64,000 nt of DNA, taken from NCBI GenBank assembly GCA_049515555.1, contig JBEKTY010000008.1, forward strand, positions 1 to 64,000. The letters run 5' to 3'. The notes under the pieces are model-generated. The model was not told where the DNA came from and ran no database searches. It saw only the letters and a program-made list of their open reading frames with translations. The position numbers were made by a program, and so were the translations under genes. Origin of the DNA: JBEKTY01 sp049515555. GTDB taxonomy: Bacteria > Planctomycetota > Planctomycetia > Pirellulales > Thermoguttaceae. Each line of letters opens with the position of its first letter. The stretch's first letter is position 1. Shown here piece after piece: positions 7,096-16,106 of the stretch.

Positions 7096-9030
7096 TTGTC
7101 AGGCATTGATCCGAGCCGCCAGGCGGACCTCGACCCGATCCAAGTGCCCCCTTCCCGTGTGCCGGCAGCCGCCGACGCACCGGAACCCGAGCCGAGCCCA
7201 GCCCCCGCGGCCGGGGAGCAATCCGGGGCGGAAACCGACGCCGCGGACCGGCGGCGGCGGATTCTGATCGGCTCGCAGCGAGACCCGGCGGCCTATCGGG
7301 CCCGCCGGCACCGCGACTGGTCGCCCGTCGCCGAAGAGCCGGACCAGTCGGCCGGCCAGGCCGCTGTGGCCGGCCAGCCCGAGGGTGAGGCGGCCGGCCA
7401 CCCACGAAAACCCAGGCGGCGAAGGCGGCACGGCACGACTGGAACAGGAGAACAGGAGAACAGGAGAGCAGGGGAGCAGAAGAGCAGGGGAACAGGAGAG
7501 CAGGAGAGCGGAGGAACAGGAGAGCAGGAGAGCAGGAGAACAGGGGAGCAGCCCCAGGCGGCAGTTCCCGCCGGCGGTGGCGAGATGCCTGTGCCACCCA
7601 AGGCGGATCGCGTCCAGGCGGCGGTTCCTCCAGTCGCTGGCGAGATGCCCGTGCCCCCCAAGCCAGACCGGGCCCAGGCGGCGGTTCCCGCGCCGGTCCC
7701 CATGCCGGCCCAGGTCGAGCCAGTGCCGAGCGCCGGCGAGCCAGTGCCCAGCGCCGGCGAGCCAGTGCCCAGCGCCGGCGAGCCAGTGCCCAGCGCCGGC
7801 GAGCCGCAGCCGCTGGAAATGGAAGACGAGTTGGCCCAGGCCCTGGCCGACGATTCTTTCGACGAGCTGATGGCTGGCGACGAGACCCTGGGCAGCGCGG
7901 AACCCTTCGAGGCGGAGTCGCGGCACCAGGGGCGGGTGGTGGCCATTCGTCGCGGCGAGGTGTTCGTCGAGTTGGGCGGCCGCGAGCAGGGTTGCGTCCC
8001 GCTGGGGCAGTTCGACCAACCGCCCGCCACCGGGACCGTGATCGAGGTGATCGTCCAGCGGCTCAATGCCCAGGACGGCCTGTACGAGCTGACCCTTCCC
8101 GGCACGGCCGTCGACGTCGGTGATTGGGAGGACGTGCACGAGGGAATGCTGGTCGAGGCCCAGGTGACGGGCCACAACACCGGGGGCCTGGAGTGCGAGG
8201 TCAATCACCTCCGCGGATTCATCCCCATCAGCCAGGTGGCCTTGTACCGTGTCGAGGACCTGTCGCCCTTCGTCGGTCAGCGGCTGTCGTGCCTGATCAC
8301 CGAGGCCAATCCGGCCCGGCGGAATCTGGTTCTCAGCCATCGGGCCGTGCTGGAGCGCGAGCAGGAAGCGGCACAGACGGCATTCCTGGATTCGCTCCAG
8401 CCCGGCCAGGTGCACGAGGGCCTGGTGCGGAAACTGATGGATTTCGGCGCGTTTGTCGAGTTGGGCAACGGCGTCGACGGCCTGCTGCACATCAGCCAGT
8501 TGTCCTGGGGCCGGATCAACCATCCCCGCGAGGTCCTGACCGAAGGCCAGTCGATCCGGGTCAAGATCGAGAAGTTCGATCGGGCCACGGGCCGCATCAG
8601 CCTGGCCTACCGCGACATGCTCGAGAATCCGTGGACCCATGCTGCCGAGCGCTATCCACACAACGGCCTGGTGCGGGGAAAAGTGACCAAGCTGATGGAG
8701 TTCGGCGCCTTCGTCGAGCTGGAGCCGGGCATCGAGGGGCTGATCCACATCTCCGAGCTTTCGCACAAGCGGGTATGGCGGGCCAGCGACGTGGTGCACG
8801 AAGGCGATGAGGTCGAGGTGCTGGTCCTGAACGTCAATCCGGAGGCCGAGCGGATCAGCCTCTCGATCAAGGCCCTCTCCAAGCCCGAGCCGACCAAGAA
8901 GGAAAAGGAAGAGGCCCAAGAGGCCGAACTCCCGTCGGCGAGCAAGAAGCGGAAGGCCGGCGGCGACGCTCCGCTCCGCGGCGGGTTGGGCAAGTCGGCC
9001 GGCGGCGATCGCTTCGGCCTGAACTGGTAG
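7096..9030 (+). CDS. Four-domain S1 RNA-binding protein with repeat-built N terminus
   Basis: 644 residues. Four S1 OB-fold domains occupy roughly 7915-8100, 8120-8345, 8395-8620 and 8650-8870; domains 3 and 4 are the best preserved (MDFGAFVELGNGVDGLLHIS and MEFGAFVELEPGIEGLIHIS). This matches ribosomal protein S1 or an S1-like translation/RNA factor. The TTG at 7096 is preferred over TTG 7072 because AGGGGA precedes it at good spacing. The first 270 residues are low complexity. They hold an in-frame stretch of GAGAACAGGA-type repeat DNA (7441-7551, encoding GEQ/RRTGEQ phrases), three imperfect 21-residue units ending in GEMPVPPK-like words, and four 21-bp units encoding EPVPSAG. A Lys/Glu-rich tail follows domain 4. 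Whether it replaces or supplements canonical S1 is unknown. Confidence 0.88.
   Translation: MSGIDPSRQADLDPIQVPPSRVPAAADAPEPEPSPAPAAGEQSGAETDAADRRRRILIGSQRDPAAYRARRHRDWSPVAEEPDQSAGQAAVAGQPEGEAAGHPRKPRRRRRHGTTGTGEQENRRAGEQKSRGTGEQESGGTGEQESRRTGEQPQAAVPAGGGEMPVPPKADRVQAAVPPVAGEMPVPPKPDRAQAAVPAPVPMPAQVEPVPSAGEPVPSAGEPVPSAGEPVPSAGEPQPLEMEDELAQALADDSFDELMAGDETLGSAEPFEAESRHQGRVVAIRRGEVFVELGGREQGCVPLGQFDQPPATGTVIEVIVQRLNAQDGLYELTLPGTAVDVGDWEDVHEGMLVEAQVTGHNTGGLECEVNHLRGFIPISQVALYRVEDLSPFVGQRLSCLITEANPARRNLVLSHRAVLEREQEAAQTAFLDSLQPGQVHEGLVRKLMDFGAFVELGNGVDGLLHISQLSWGRINHPREVLTEGQSIRVKIEKFDRATGRISLAYRDMLENPWTHAAERYPHNGLVRGKVTKLMEFGAFVELEPGIEGLIHISELSHKRVWRASDVVHEGDEVEVLVLNVNPEAERISLSIKALSKPEPTKKEKEEAQEAELPSASKKRKAGGDAPLRGGLGKSAGGDRFGLNW
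7441..7551. repeat. GAGAACAGGAGAGCAG simple-phrase repeat inside a gene
   Basis: About 110 bases of near-repeated GAACAGGAGA / GAGCAGGGGA words lie in frame in the S1 gene. The same phrases occur in reverse orientation in an intergenic region at 30899-30968, with an exact 16-base match (GAGAGCAGGGGAGCAG). Confidence 0.8.
7718..7804. repeat. Four tandem 21-bp units encoding EPVPSAG
   Basis: Four almost identical 21-base units (GAGCCAGTGCCCAGCGCCGG plus one base) follow each other in the S1 gene. They encode a Pro-rich linker before the first S1 domain and are probably length-variable by slippage. Confidence 0.85.
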
Positions 9031-9054
9031 CGTTTTCGATCTGAGGGCTCCGCC

Positions 9055-10416
9055 ATGCGACGTGCCGGCCTCGCCGGAACATGGGTCTTGCTGCTTGCGC
9101 ACACCGGGCTGTGGGGCGGACCGGCTTGGGGCCAGGCGCCGCCCGCCGGCCGTGCCGCCGACGATCCCCGGCGGACCCCGGCCGTCGAGGTCTACGACCG
9201 CTGGAAGGACTCGGTGGTCTATCTGACCGGGCCCATCGCCACCGGCCCCGGCCCCTCGATCGACGAGTTCTTCCGCATCCCGCAAACGCGGCAAACGATC
9301 TCCATCGGAAGCGGCTTCGTGATTCACCCTTCGGGCTACATCGTAACCAACGCCCATGGGACCGAGCGGGTAATCACCGAGCACGCCACGCTGAGCGACG
9401 GCCGGATGCTCGAGGCCGAGTTGGTGGGCTTGGCACGCGATCACGATCTGGCGCTGCTGAAAATCAACAGCGGCATGCCCATGCGGGCCGTGCAGTTGGC
9501 TCGGGCGGGCGATTTCCGGATCGGCGAGCCGGTGATCGCCATCGGCAATCCCGCCGGGTTGATGCACACCTGCACGCAAGGCATCGTCAGCGCCGCCGAC
9601 CGCTCGACGCAGTCGGCCGGCTTGCCCGGCGTGGTGCTGCACGGGCTGGTCCAGAGCGACGCGGCGATCAATCCGGGCAGCTCCGGCGGTCCGTGGTTCA
9701 ACGCCCTGGGCCAGGTGATCGGCGTGACGGCGGCGATCAAGACGGGCACGCAGAGCATCGGCTTCGCCGTGCCCGTGTCGGCAGTTCGCCAAACGGTGCC
9801 CGAAATGCTCGACGTCGAGCGGCGCTGCGGCCTGACGACGGGCCTGGAGCTGCAGTTCACTCCGCCCTGCGTGGTGTCGGCCGTAGCGGCCGGCTCGCCC
9901 GCCGCCGCCCTGGGCATTCAGCCCCGCGACGTGCTGGAGCTGCTCGACGGCAAGCCCATCCAGGACCGCTACGATTTCGATCTGGCGCTGTTGGATCGCC
10001 GGCCGGGGGAAAAGCTGCGACTCGATTGGCGGCGCCAGAACCAGTCGCAGGGCGGCGACCTGGTGCTCGCCGCGCGGGCCAAGCCCGACGGGGCGGCCCT
10101 CTTGAAATACTATTACGGCCTGACGGCCGTTCCCCTGGACCCCGAAAAGGCCATCGCGACGGGCATGCGGGTCCATCGCGGCGTGGTGGTGGCGGCCGTC
10201 AACCCGGGCCCGCCCTACGACAGACTTCCCACGCCGCCCTTGCCCGGCGACGTGCTGGCGCGGATCAACAACATCCGGCCCCGCGATCTGGACCACGTGG
10301 GGTTCCTCTTGGACCGCATCAAGCCGGGCGAGCCGGTGCACTTCGTCTTCCTGCGGGTCAAGGACCACGTGCCGACGCGCGTCGATATGGTGCTGACCCT
10401 GACGAAAAAACCGTAA
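9055..10416 (+). CDS. HtrA/DegP-type secreted serine protease with two PDZ-like domains
   Basis: 453 residues. A signal peptide (MRRAGLAGTWVLLLAHTGLW...WG) directs export. The trypsin-like domain has His in VTNAHGTERV, Asp in DHDLALLKI and the nucleophile Ser in NPGSSGGPWF. Two PDZ-like regions follow: one around CVVSAVAAGSPAAALGIQPRD with LELLDGKPI, the second around VVVAAVNPGPPYDRLP with GDVLARINN. The family acts as periplasmic protease or chaperone in envelope stress. The gene starts 24 bases after the S1 gene, so they may be co-transcribed. TNAHG replaces the usual TNxHV. Confidence 0.9.
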   Translation: MRRAGLAGTWVLLLAHTGLWGGPAWGQAPPAGRAADDPRRTPAVEVYDRWKDSVVYLTGPIATGPGPSIDEFFRIPQTRQTISIGSGFVIHPSGYIVTNAHGTERVITEHATLSDGRMLEAELVGLARDHDLALLKINSGMPMRAVQLARAGDFRIGEPVIAIGNPAGLMHTCTQGIVSAADRSTQSAGLPGVVLHGLVQSDAAINPGSSGGPWFNALGQVIGVTAAIKTGTQSIGFAVPVSAVRQTVPEMLDVERRCGLTTGLELQFTPPCVVSAVAAGSPAAALGIQPRDVLELLDGKPIQDRYDFDLALLDRRPGEKLRLDWRRQNQSQGGDLVLAARAKPDGAALLKYYYGLTAVPLDPEKAIATGMRVHRGVVVAAVNPGPPYDRLPTPPLPGDVLARINNIRPRDLDHVGFLLDRIKPGEPVHFVFLRVKDHVPTRVDMVLTLTKKP

Positions 10417-10603
10417 AGGAGCAGAAGGCGGGAGTTAGGAGCTAGGAGCTGGAGCCTGGTTCTCTGTCTGTGCGGGTTACTCCGCCCCTAAGCAAGCCGC
10501 CGCGCGTAGCGGCCGCCCCGCGGAGGTTTCACCGCTGACCACGCCGGGGCCGACAACAAGGGATGACGGTACTCCCTCGTTCTTCTCCCGGAAGGGCCCG
10601 CCC

Positions 10604-11671
10604 GTGAAACGCCTCTGCCGCCCGGCGACAACTGTCTGCCGGCGGATCGTCTGCCGACACGCTGTGACCGCCGGACTACTGGCGATGACGCTCGCGCTAT
10701 GGCCGGCGGACGGCGCGTGGGGCTGGCCGACGTGGTTTGCCGATTCGCCTCAACCCCCCCATCCGGCCGTGGTCCGCGTTATCGCCGCCGAGCGGGATGG
10801 GTCGTCGCTCGGCTCCGGATGCCTCGTCGCGGTCGATACCCAGCACGGCCTGGTAGTCACCAACTGGCACGTGGTCCGCGACGCCACCGGCCCGATCACC
10901 GTGGTCTTTCCCGATGGCTTTCGCAGCGGGGCCGTGGTCCTGCGAACCGATCACGATTGGGACCTGGCGGCCCTGGCCATTCAGCGGCCCTCGGCCGCGC
11001 CGATGGTGCTCTCGACCGAGCCGCCCCGGCCGGGCGAAATCCTGACCATCGCCGGTTACGGCTCGGGGTCGTATCGGGCCGCCGCGGGGCGATGCACCGA
11101 GTACCTCTCCCCGGGCGGGAATCTGCCCAACGAGGTGGTCGAGCTGGACGTGCCGGCTCGACTGGGTGATTCGGGCGGGCCCATCCTTAATTCCCGCGGT
11201 GAAGTGGCCGGCGTGCTGTTCGGCGCGGCCGGCAACGCCATGCTGGGCGGCTACACGATGGGCAGTTATTGCGGTCGGGTCCGAACCTTCCTGGCCGCAG
11301 CCTACGCCGATTTCCGACGCGTGCCGGCCGAGCGGACGGCGGTGGCCCAAGCCCCGCCGCCGTCGCCGCCTCTGCCGGCCGGCGCAATCGCCTTGCAGCC
11401 GGTTCCCGCGGCGGCCCTGCAGGGCAGTCTGCCGGTGGGCTCAGCGCACGGCTCGCCGGTGGCCGCAGGACAGCCGGTCGGGTCGGCGGGGAGCGTCGCC
11501 GCGGGTTCGCTCGCCCCCGTCGCTTCGTCGTCCGCCGCGCCCCCGGCCGTCTCGGCCGCCGCCGAGCCGTTGCCAACGCGGGGCGAGCAAATCAAGACCA
11601 TCCTGGCCGCCATTGGCCTGATGTCGATCCTATTCCACGGCATCCGCCTGCTGGGGGCCATGGCCGGGTAG
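10604..11671 (+). CDS. Trypsin-like serine protease with C-terminal membrane anchor
   Basis: 355 residues. The GTG start at 10604 follows GGAAGGG at good spacing and opens a signal peptide ending near DGAWG. The catalytic triad is readable: His in VVTNWHVV, Asp in DHDWDLAALAI, Ser in RLGDSGGPIL. After the protease domain (to about residue 235) come some 75 Ala/Pro/Ser-rich residues, then a hydrophobic segment (IKTILAAIGLMSILFHGIRLLG) that may anchor the protein. There is no PDZ domain, unlike the upstream HtrA-type gene. The two proteases lie in the same direction, 187 bases apart; the gap holds GGAGCTAGGAGCT-like simple repeats. Substrate unknown. Confidence 0.85.
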   Translation: MKRLCRPATTVCRRIVCRHAVTAGLLAMTLALWPADGAWGWPTWFADSPQPPHPAVVRVIAAERDGSSLGSGCLVAVDTQHGLVVTNWHVVRDATGPITVVFPDGFRSGAVVLRTDHDWDLAALAIQRPSAAPMVLSTEPPRPGEILTIAGYGSGSYRAAAGRCTEYLSPGGNLPNEVVELDVPARLGDSGGPILNSRGEVAGVLFGAAGNAMLGGYTMGSYCGRVRTFLAAAYADFRRVPAERTAVAQAPPPSPPLPAGAIALQPVPAAALQGSLPVGSAHGSPVAAGQPVGSAGSVAAGSLAPVASSSAAPPAVSAAAEPLPTRGEQIKTILAAIGLMSILFHGIRLLGAMAG

Positions 11672-11697
11672 TGGCTGGTGGCTGGTGGCCCGCCAAC

Positions 11698-11700
<3 letters not shown>
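11672..11700. repeat. GGCTGGTGGCTGGTGGC simple-phrase repeat
   Basis: A short run of GTGGCTGGTGGCTGG words directly after the protease stop. Its complement-like partner (CTAGCCACTAGCCACCAGCC) is at about 11852-11882, and related runs lie at 36880-36925 and 37840-37872. Confidence 0.6.
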
Positions 11701-11803
<103 letters not shown>

Positions 11804-11960
11804 GTAGCTGGTAGGCGGCGCTGGCCGTCGGGCAGTCTTCCCACCTCCCCCGTTACTAGCCACTAGCCACCAGCCACTGGCCACCGACACGGGGCGCTGT
11901 CTCTGCGGCCCGCCGGCGGGTAGAATAGAGCGCGGTGCGGACACCAAAGCGCATAAAAAA

Positions 11961-11994
11961 TGAGGGTTCCTGCTCGCCGGTACAAGAACCCTCA
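11961..11994. promoter_or_regulatory. Stem-loop upstream of carA
   Basis: A perfect 9-bp stem TGAGGGTTC / GAACCCTCA with a 16-base loop lies about 100 bases before the carA start, preceded by six A residues and followed by CTTTGA. It could be an attenuator or a terminator for minus-strand transcripts. In 11672-12096 nothing else but repeats is seen. Confidence 0.35.
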
Positions 11995-12096
11995 CTTTGA
12001 GGCTGCCCGGACGACGGAACTGGTTAAGTTGCCATCGCCCGGAGACCCGCAGCCAGTACAAGAGCTATCGGGCCACGGGCCCATCGGACTTTAACA

Positions 12097-13230
<1,134 letters not shown>

Positions 13231-13233
13231 CCA

Positions 13234-13497
13234 ATGGCTCGCGAATGGGCCGATCTGATCGACAAGCAGGTGCGGTTTCATAACCAACTTGAGGCCGAGG
13301 AGATCCTGCGGCTGCGGGCGCTTAGCATGCGCCAACGGGGCGAGCTGCTCGAGTCGGCGTGCGCGGCCGCCGCCGAGTTTTGTCGCAGCCGGCTGGCCGC
13401 CGGTTTGAGAGAGCCCCAGCCGGACCCTTGGCCCGATTCCACTTGGGAGTTTCTCAAGGAGCACGCCGTCCGTGTGCGAACCCGGCCCACCCCATAA
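13234..13497 (+). CDS. Small conserved-looking protein of unknown function next to nucleotidyltransferase
   Basis: 87 residues, charged and mostly helical (MAREWADLIDKQVRFHNQ...), with no signal peptide. GGGAGG lies 8 bases before its ATG, inside the end of carA. Its last 26 bases overlap the start of the nucleotidyltransferase-like gene, a layout typical of two-gene toxin-antitoxin pairs. I do not recognise the family. An antitoxin role is only inference from size and overlap. Confidence 0.65.
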   Translation: MAREWADLIDKQVRFHNQLEAEEILRLRALSMRQRGELLESACAAAAEFCRSRLAAGLREPQPDPWPDSTWEFLKEHAVRVRTRPTP

Positions 13498-14050
13498 CTC
13501 CGCCAGCGTCGCAAGGCACTTGGCGCGGCAGCTCGATTCGCGGGGCCAGCAGTACGCCTTGGGCGGCGCAATCGCCCTGGCCTACTGGGGCACGCCCCGC
13601 GGTACAGTCGATGTCGACCTCACGCTCTACCTTCCACCCGAGCGGCCCTCCGAGTGCACTCTGCTCCTTGCGGACTTCGACTGCGAATTCTCCGCTGCGG
13701 AAGCCGCACAGTCGCTGCGCGAACATGGTTTCTGCCGCGTGACGTTGCGCGGGCTGCGGGTCGATGTCTTCCTGCCGACCGTTCCGTTCTATGAGGCGGC
13801 ACGCAGGCGGCGCAAACAGGTAGAACTTGGCGGTCAGCCGGTTACGATTTGGGACGCCGAATCGCTGGCGGTATTCAAGATGATGTTCTTTCGCCGCAAA
13901 GACCTGACCGACGTGGAGCAGATCCTCCGTACCCAGGGCGCGGCTTTCGACCGTACTTGGGTGCGCGGACACCTGGCCGCAATGTATGGCCCGCGCGATC
14001 CCCGACTCGTGGAGTGGGATAACCTAACCGGCGACGTCGCGCCTTCGTAG
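13472..14050 (+). CDS. Nucleotidyltransferase-fold protein (MNT/AbiEii-like)
   Basis: 192 residues. The motif YALGGAIALAYWGTPRGTVDVDL has the GG helix start and the DxD pair of the nucleotidyltransferase superfamily; a third acidic residue is likely Asp in GLRVDVFLP. This is the pattern of minimal nucleotidyltransferases and AbiEii-type proteins, often toxins or antitoxins of mobile defence modules. The start is a GTG at 13472, with another GTG two bases later out of frame. It overlaps the small gene before it. A second gene of similar fold lies at 17725. Function is not established. Confidence 0.75.
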   Translation: MCEPGPPHNSASVARHLARQLDSRGQQYALGGAIALAYWGTPRGTVDVDLTLYLPPERPSECTLLLADFDCEFSAAEAAQSLREHGFCRVTLRGLRVDVFLPTVPFYEAARRRRKQVELGGQPVTIWDAESLAVFKMMFFRRKDLTDVEQILRTQGAAFDRTWVRGHLAAMYGPRDPRLVEWDNLTGDVAPS

Positions 14051-14075
14051 CGCCATCAAAGGAAATGCTAGAAGG

Positions 14076-14137
14076 CTTGAAATGTTCAATGACCAGCGGT
14101 CTGTCTGCCTTCATTGAACATTGAACCTTCGGGCATT
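14076..14137. repeat. Inverted repeat of ATGTTCAATGA phrases
   Basis: AAATGTTCAATGACC and TTCATTGAACATTGAA form an imperfect hairpin between the convergent ends of the nucleotidyltransferase-like gene and hcp. The same words occur at 48716-48856. Confidence 0.65.
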
Positions 14138-14168
14138 AAGTCATTTCCCGACCGGCCCAGCGATTCGA

Positions 14169-15845
14169 TCAGCCCGCCCCGTTCTGCAGCAGCGGGTCCG
14201 GGCCCAGGATCGCCTCCAGGTCCTCGTCCGCAGTGCGGATGGGGGCGATGTTGAACTTCTCGACCAGCACGCCCAGCACGCCGGGGGTGATAAAGGCCGG
14301 CAGGCTCGGCCCCAGCCGGATGTTCTTCACGCCCAGGTACAGCAGGGTGAGCAATATGGCCACGGCCTTCTGCTCGTACCAGCTCAGCACCAACGACAAC
14401 GGCAGCTCGTTAACGCCGCAATTGAAAGCCTTGGCCAGGGCCAGCGCGATCTGAATGGCCGAGTAGGCGTCGTTGCACTGGCCGACGTCGAGCAAGCGCG
14501 GGATGCCGCCGATGGCCCCGAAATCGAGCTTGTTGAAGCGGTACTTGCCGCAGGCCAGGGTGAGGATAACGCAGTCGTTGGGCACCTTCTGGGCGAACTC
14601 GGTGAAGTAGTTGCGGCCGGGCTTGGCCCCGTCGCACCCGCCCACCAGGAAGAAGTGCCGGATCTGTCCCTGCTTCACGGCGTGGATCACCTGCTCGGCC
14701 ACGCCCAGCACGGCGTTGCGCCCGAAGCCCACGGTGATCGTCTTGGGGGCTGCATCCTCGTCGAAGCCGGGCGAGGCCAGGGCCGCCTCGATGACCGGCG
14801 TGAAGTCGCGCTGCGGGCCGACGTGGGGCACCCCCGGCCAGGCCACCAGCCCGCTGGTGAAGATCCGGCCCTTGTAGCTCGCCCGCGGCATCTGGATGCA
14901 GTTGGTGGTCATAAGCACCGCGCCCGGGAAGGCCTCGAACTCCTTGGCCTGGTTCTGCCACGCCCCGCCGTAGTTGCCCACCAGGTGCGGGTACTTTTTC
15001 AGGCCCGGGTAGCCGTGCGCCGGCAGCATCTCGCCGTGGGTGTAGACGTTGACGCCCTTGCCCCGCGTCTGCTTGAGCAGCTCTTCGAGGTCTTTCAGGT
15101 CGTGGCCGGAGACCAGGATGGCCTTGCCCTTGACCGGCGTGATGCGGACGGCCGTGGGCTCGGGATGCCCGTAGGCGCCGGTGTTGGCCGCGTCGAGCAG
15201 CTCCATGACCTTCAGATTCAGCTCGCCGGCCCGCAGTACCCAGCCGAGAACCGCGTCCACGTCGCGCCCCTGGCCGGCGAGGAAGTCCAGGCCCTCGTGG
15301 AAGGCGGCGTAAATGGCTGGGTCCTCGTGGCCCAGGAGCAGGGCGTGGTCGGCGTAGGCCGCCGCCCCCTTCAGCCCGTACAGCGCCAGTTCCGCCAAAC
15401 CCGCCAGGTCTGCCCCCAGCACGGCTTGGGCCTTGGGGATCGACACCTCTTCCCCCTGCCGGAGCAGGCCGGCCCGATCGGCCGCCGGCTGCCAGGCCGC
15501 CGGGCCGGCCAGTTGTTCCGGGCGTTTGCCGGCCCGCTCACAGGCCGACTCGTACAGGGCCCGGGCCTTGTCGCGGACCGCCGCCGCCCGCGCTAGGTGC
15601 TCTTCCAGCCGTTGGGGATCGAAATCCACGTTGGTCACCGTGGCAAACAAGGACTCGATCACGGCTCGATCGATCTGGGGGTCCCGCGCGCCCAGTTGTG
15701 CGGCCCGATGCGCGTACATGGAAATCCCCTTGGTCGCCCAGACCAGCAGGTCCTGGAGCGTGGCGGTCGCCGCGTCCTTGCCGCAAACGCCCAACTGGTT
15801 GCAGCCCGTGCCCTTGGCCGTCTGTTCGCACTGATAGCAAAACAT
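14169..15845 (-). CDS. hcp: Hybrid cluster protein (hydroxylamine/NO reductase)
   Basis: 558 residues. Hcp carries a hybrid Fe-S-O cluster and a second Fe-S cluster and is linked to nitric oxide or hydroxylamine detoxification under anaerobic conditions. The start MFCYQCEQTAKGTGCNQ shows Cys3, Cys6, Cys15 and Cys21 (CX2CX8CX5C), the spacing of forms with an N-terminal 4Fe-4S cluster, unlike the 2Fe-2S form of E. coli. Further ligand blocks are readable: VSGHDLKDLEELL, TTNCIQMP, GGCDGAKPGRNYF, LACGKYRFN and the VGQCNDAYSA motif. ATG 15845 is chosen over 15953 because the upstream codons run into promoter DNA. The gene is divergent from a Crp/Fnr regulator and has an FNR-type box upstream. Confidence 0.96.
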   Translation of the reverse strand: MFCYQCEQTAKGTGCNQLGVCGKDAATATLQDLLVWATKGISMYAHRAAQLGARDPQIDRAVIESLFATVTNVDFDPQRLEEHLARAAAVRDKARALYESACERAGKRPEQLAGPAAWQPAADRAGLLRQGEEVSIPKAQAVLGADLAGLAELALYGLKGAAAYADHALLLGHEDPAIYAAFHEGLDFLAGQGRDVDAVLGWVLRAGELNLKVMELLDAANTGAYGHPEPTAVRITPVKGKAILVSGHDLKDLEELLKQTRGKGVNVYTHGEMLPAHGYPGLKKYPHLVGNYGGAWQNQAKEFEAFPGAVLMTTNCIQMPRASYKGRIFTSGLVAWPGVPHVGPQRDFTPVIEAALASPGFDEDAAPKTITVGFGRNAVLGVAEQVIHAVKQGQIRHFFLVGGCDGAKPGRNYFTEFAQKVPNDCVILTLACGKYRFNKLDFGAIGGIPRLLDVGQCNDAYSAIQIALALAKAFNCGVNELPLSLVLSWYEQKAVAILLTLLYLGVKNIRLGPSLPAFITPGVLGVLVEKFNIAPIRTADEDLEAILGPDPLLQNGAG

Positions 15846-15911
15846 GGAATGGAACCTTTTCTTGAAAGGGGAAAGAGGATTGAATGCTTTTGGCTTACCG
15901 GATCGTCCTCT

Positions 15912-15917
15912 ATAATA
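15912..15917 (-). promoter_or_regulatory. Probable -10 element of hcp
   Basis: Read on the minus strand this is TATTAT, 5 of 6 to the sigma-70 consensus. If it is the -10, transcription would start near 15905, about 60 bases before the hcp ATG. That places the centre of the FNR-type box exactly at -41.5, the usual class II activator position. Confidence 0.6.
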
Positions 15918-15939
15918 CGCTAAGGTGGCAAGGCCGTCT

Positions 15940-15953
15940 TTGATCCAGATCAA
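15940..15953. promoter_or_regulatory. Perfect FNR/DNR-type binding site between hcp and its regulator
   Basis: TTGATCCAGATCAA is a perfect TTGAT-N4-ATCAA palindrome, the consensus for FNR, DNR/NnrR and related Crp/Fnr proteins. It lies in the divergent gap between hcp and the Crp/Fnr-family gene. The encoded regulator has the E..SR recognition-helix pattern (LTSETFSRTL) known to read TTGAT half-sites. Confidence 0.8.
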
Positions 15954-15974
15954 GCCGGCGTGAAAAAGGGGCCT

Positions 15975-16057
15975 AATGTATCCGGCACACTCCGTGTGCC
16001 GTCCGTCGAAGCGGAAAAAGATATGGCGGGCGGCACACGGAGTGTGCCGGATACAAT
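15975..16057. repeat. GTATCCGGCACACTCCGTGTG palindrome family, copy 1
   Basis: ATGTATCCGGCACACTCCG and its inverse (CGGAGTGTGCCGGATACA) enclose a spacer of about 30 bases. It lies just before the Crp/Fnr gene and would be in its leader. Other copies: 19657-19710, 37542-37627, 58754-58835 and 60861-60922. Confidence 0.85.
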
Positions 16058-16106
16058 ATATGATATTTTAGCCCTCTTCCTGAGCGGGCCTTTCCGCGGC
16101 ACGAAA

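Noticed and set aside
7099..10368. A 1,089-codon open frame on the minus strand across the S1 and HtrA genes
   Set aside because: It is antisense to two well-supported genes and its translation is a His/Gly/Gln/Arg-rich string without domains; such long shadow frames are normal at this GC content.
9081..10445. A 454-codon plus-strand frame in the HtrA gene region
   Set aside because: It is the +2 shadow of the HtrA-type protease, whose catalytic triad and signal peptide are in the other frame.
14121..15596. A 491-codon plus-strand frame opposite hcp
   Set aside because: It is antisense to hcp, which has complete cluster-ligand motifs; the shadow protein is low complexity.
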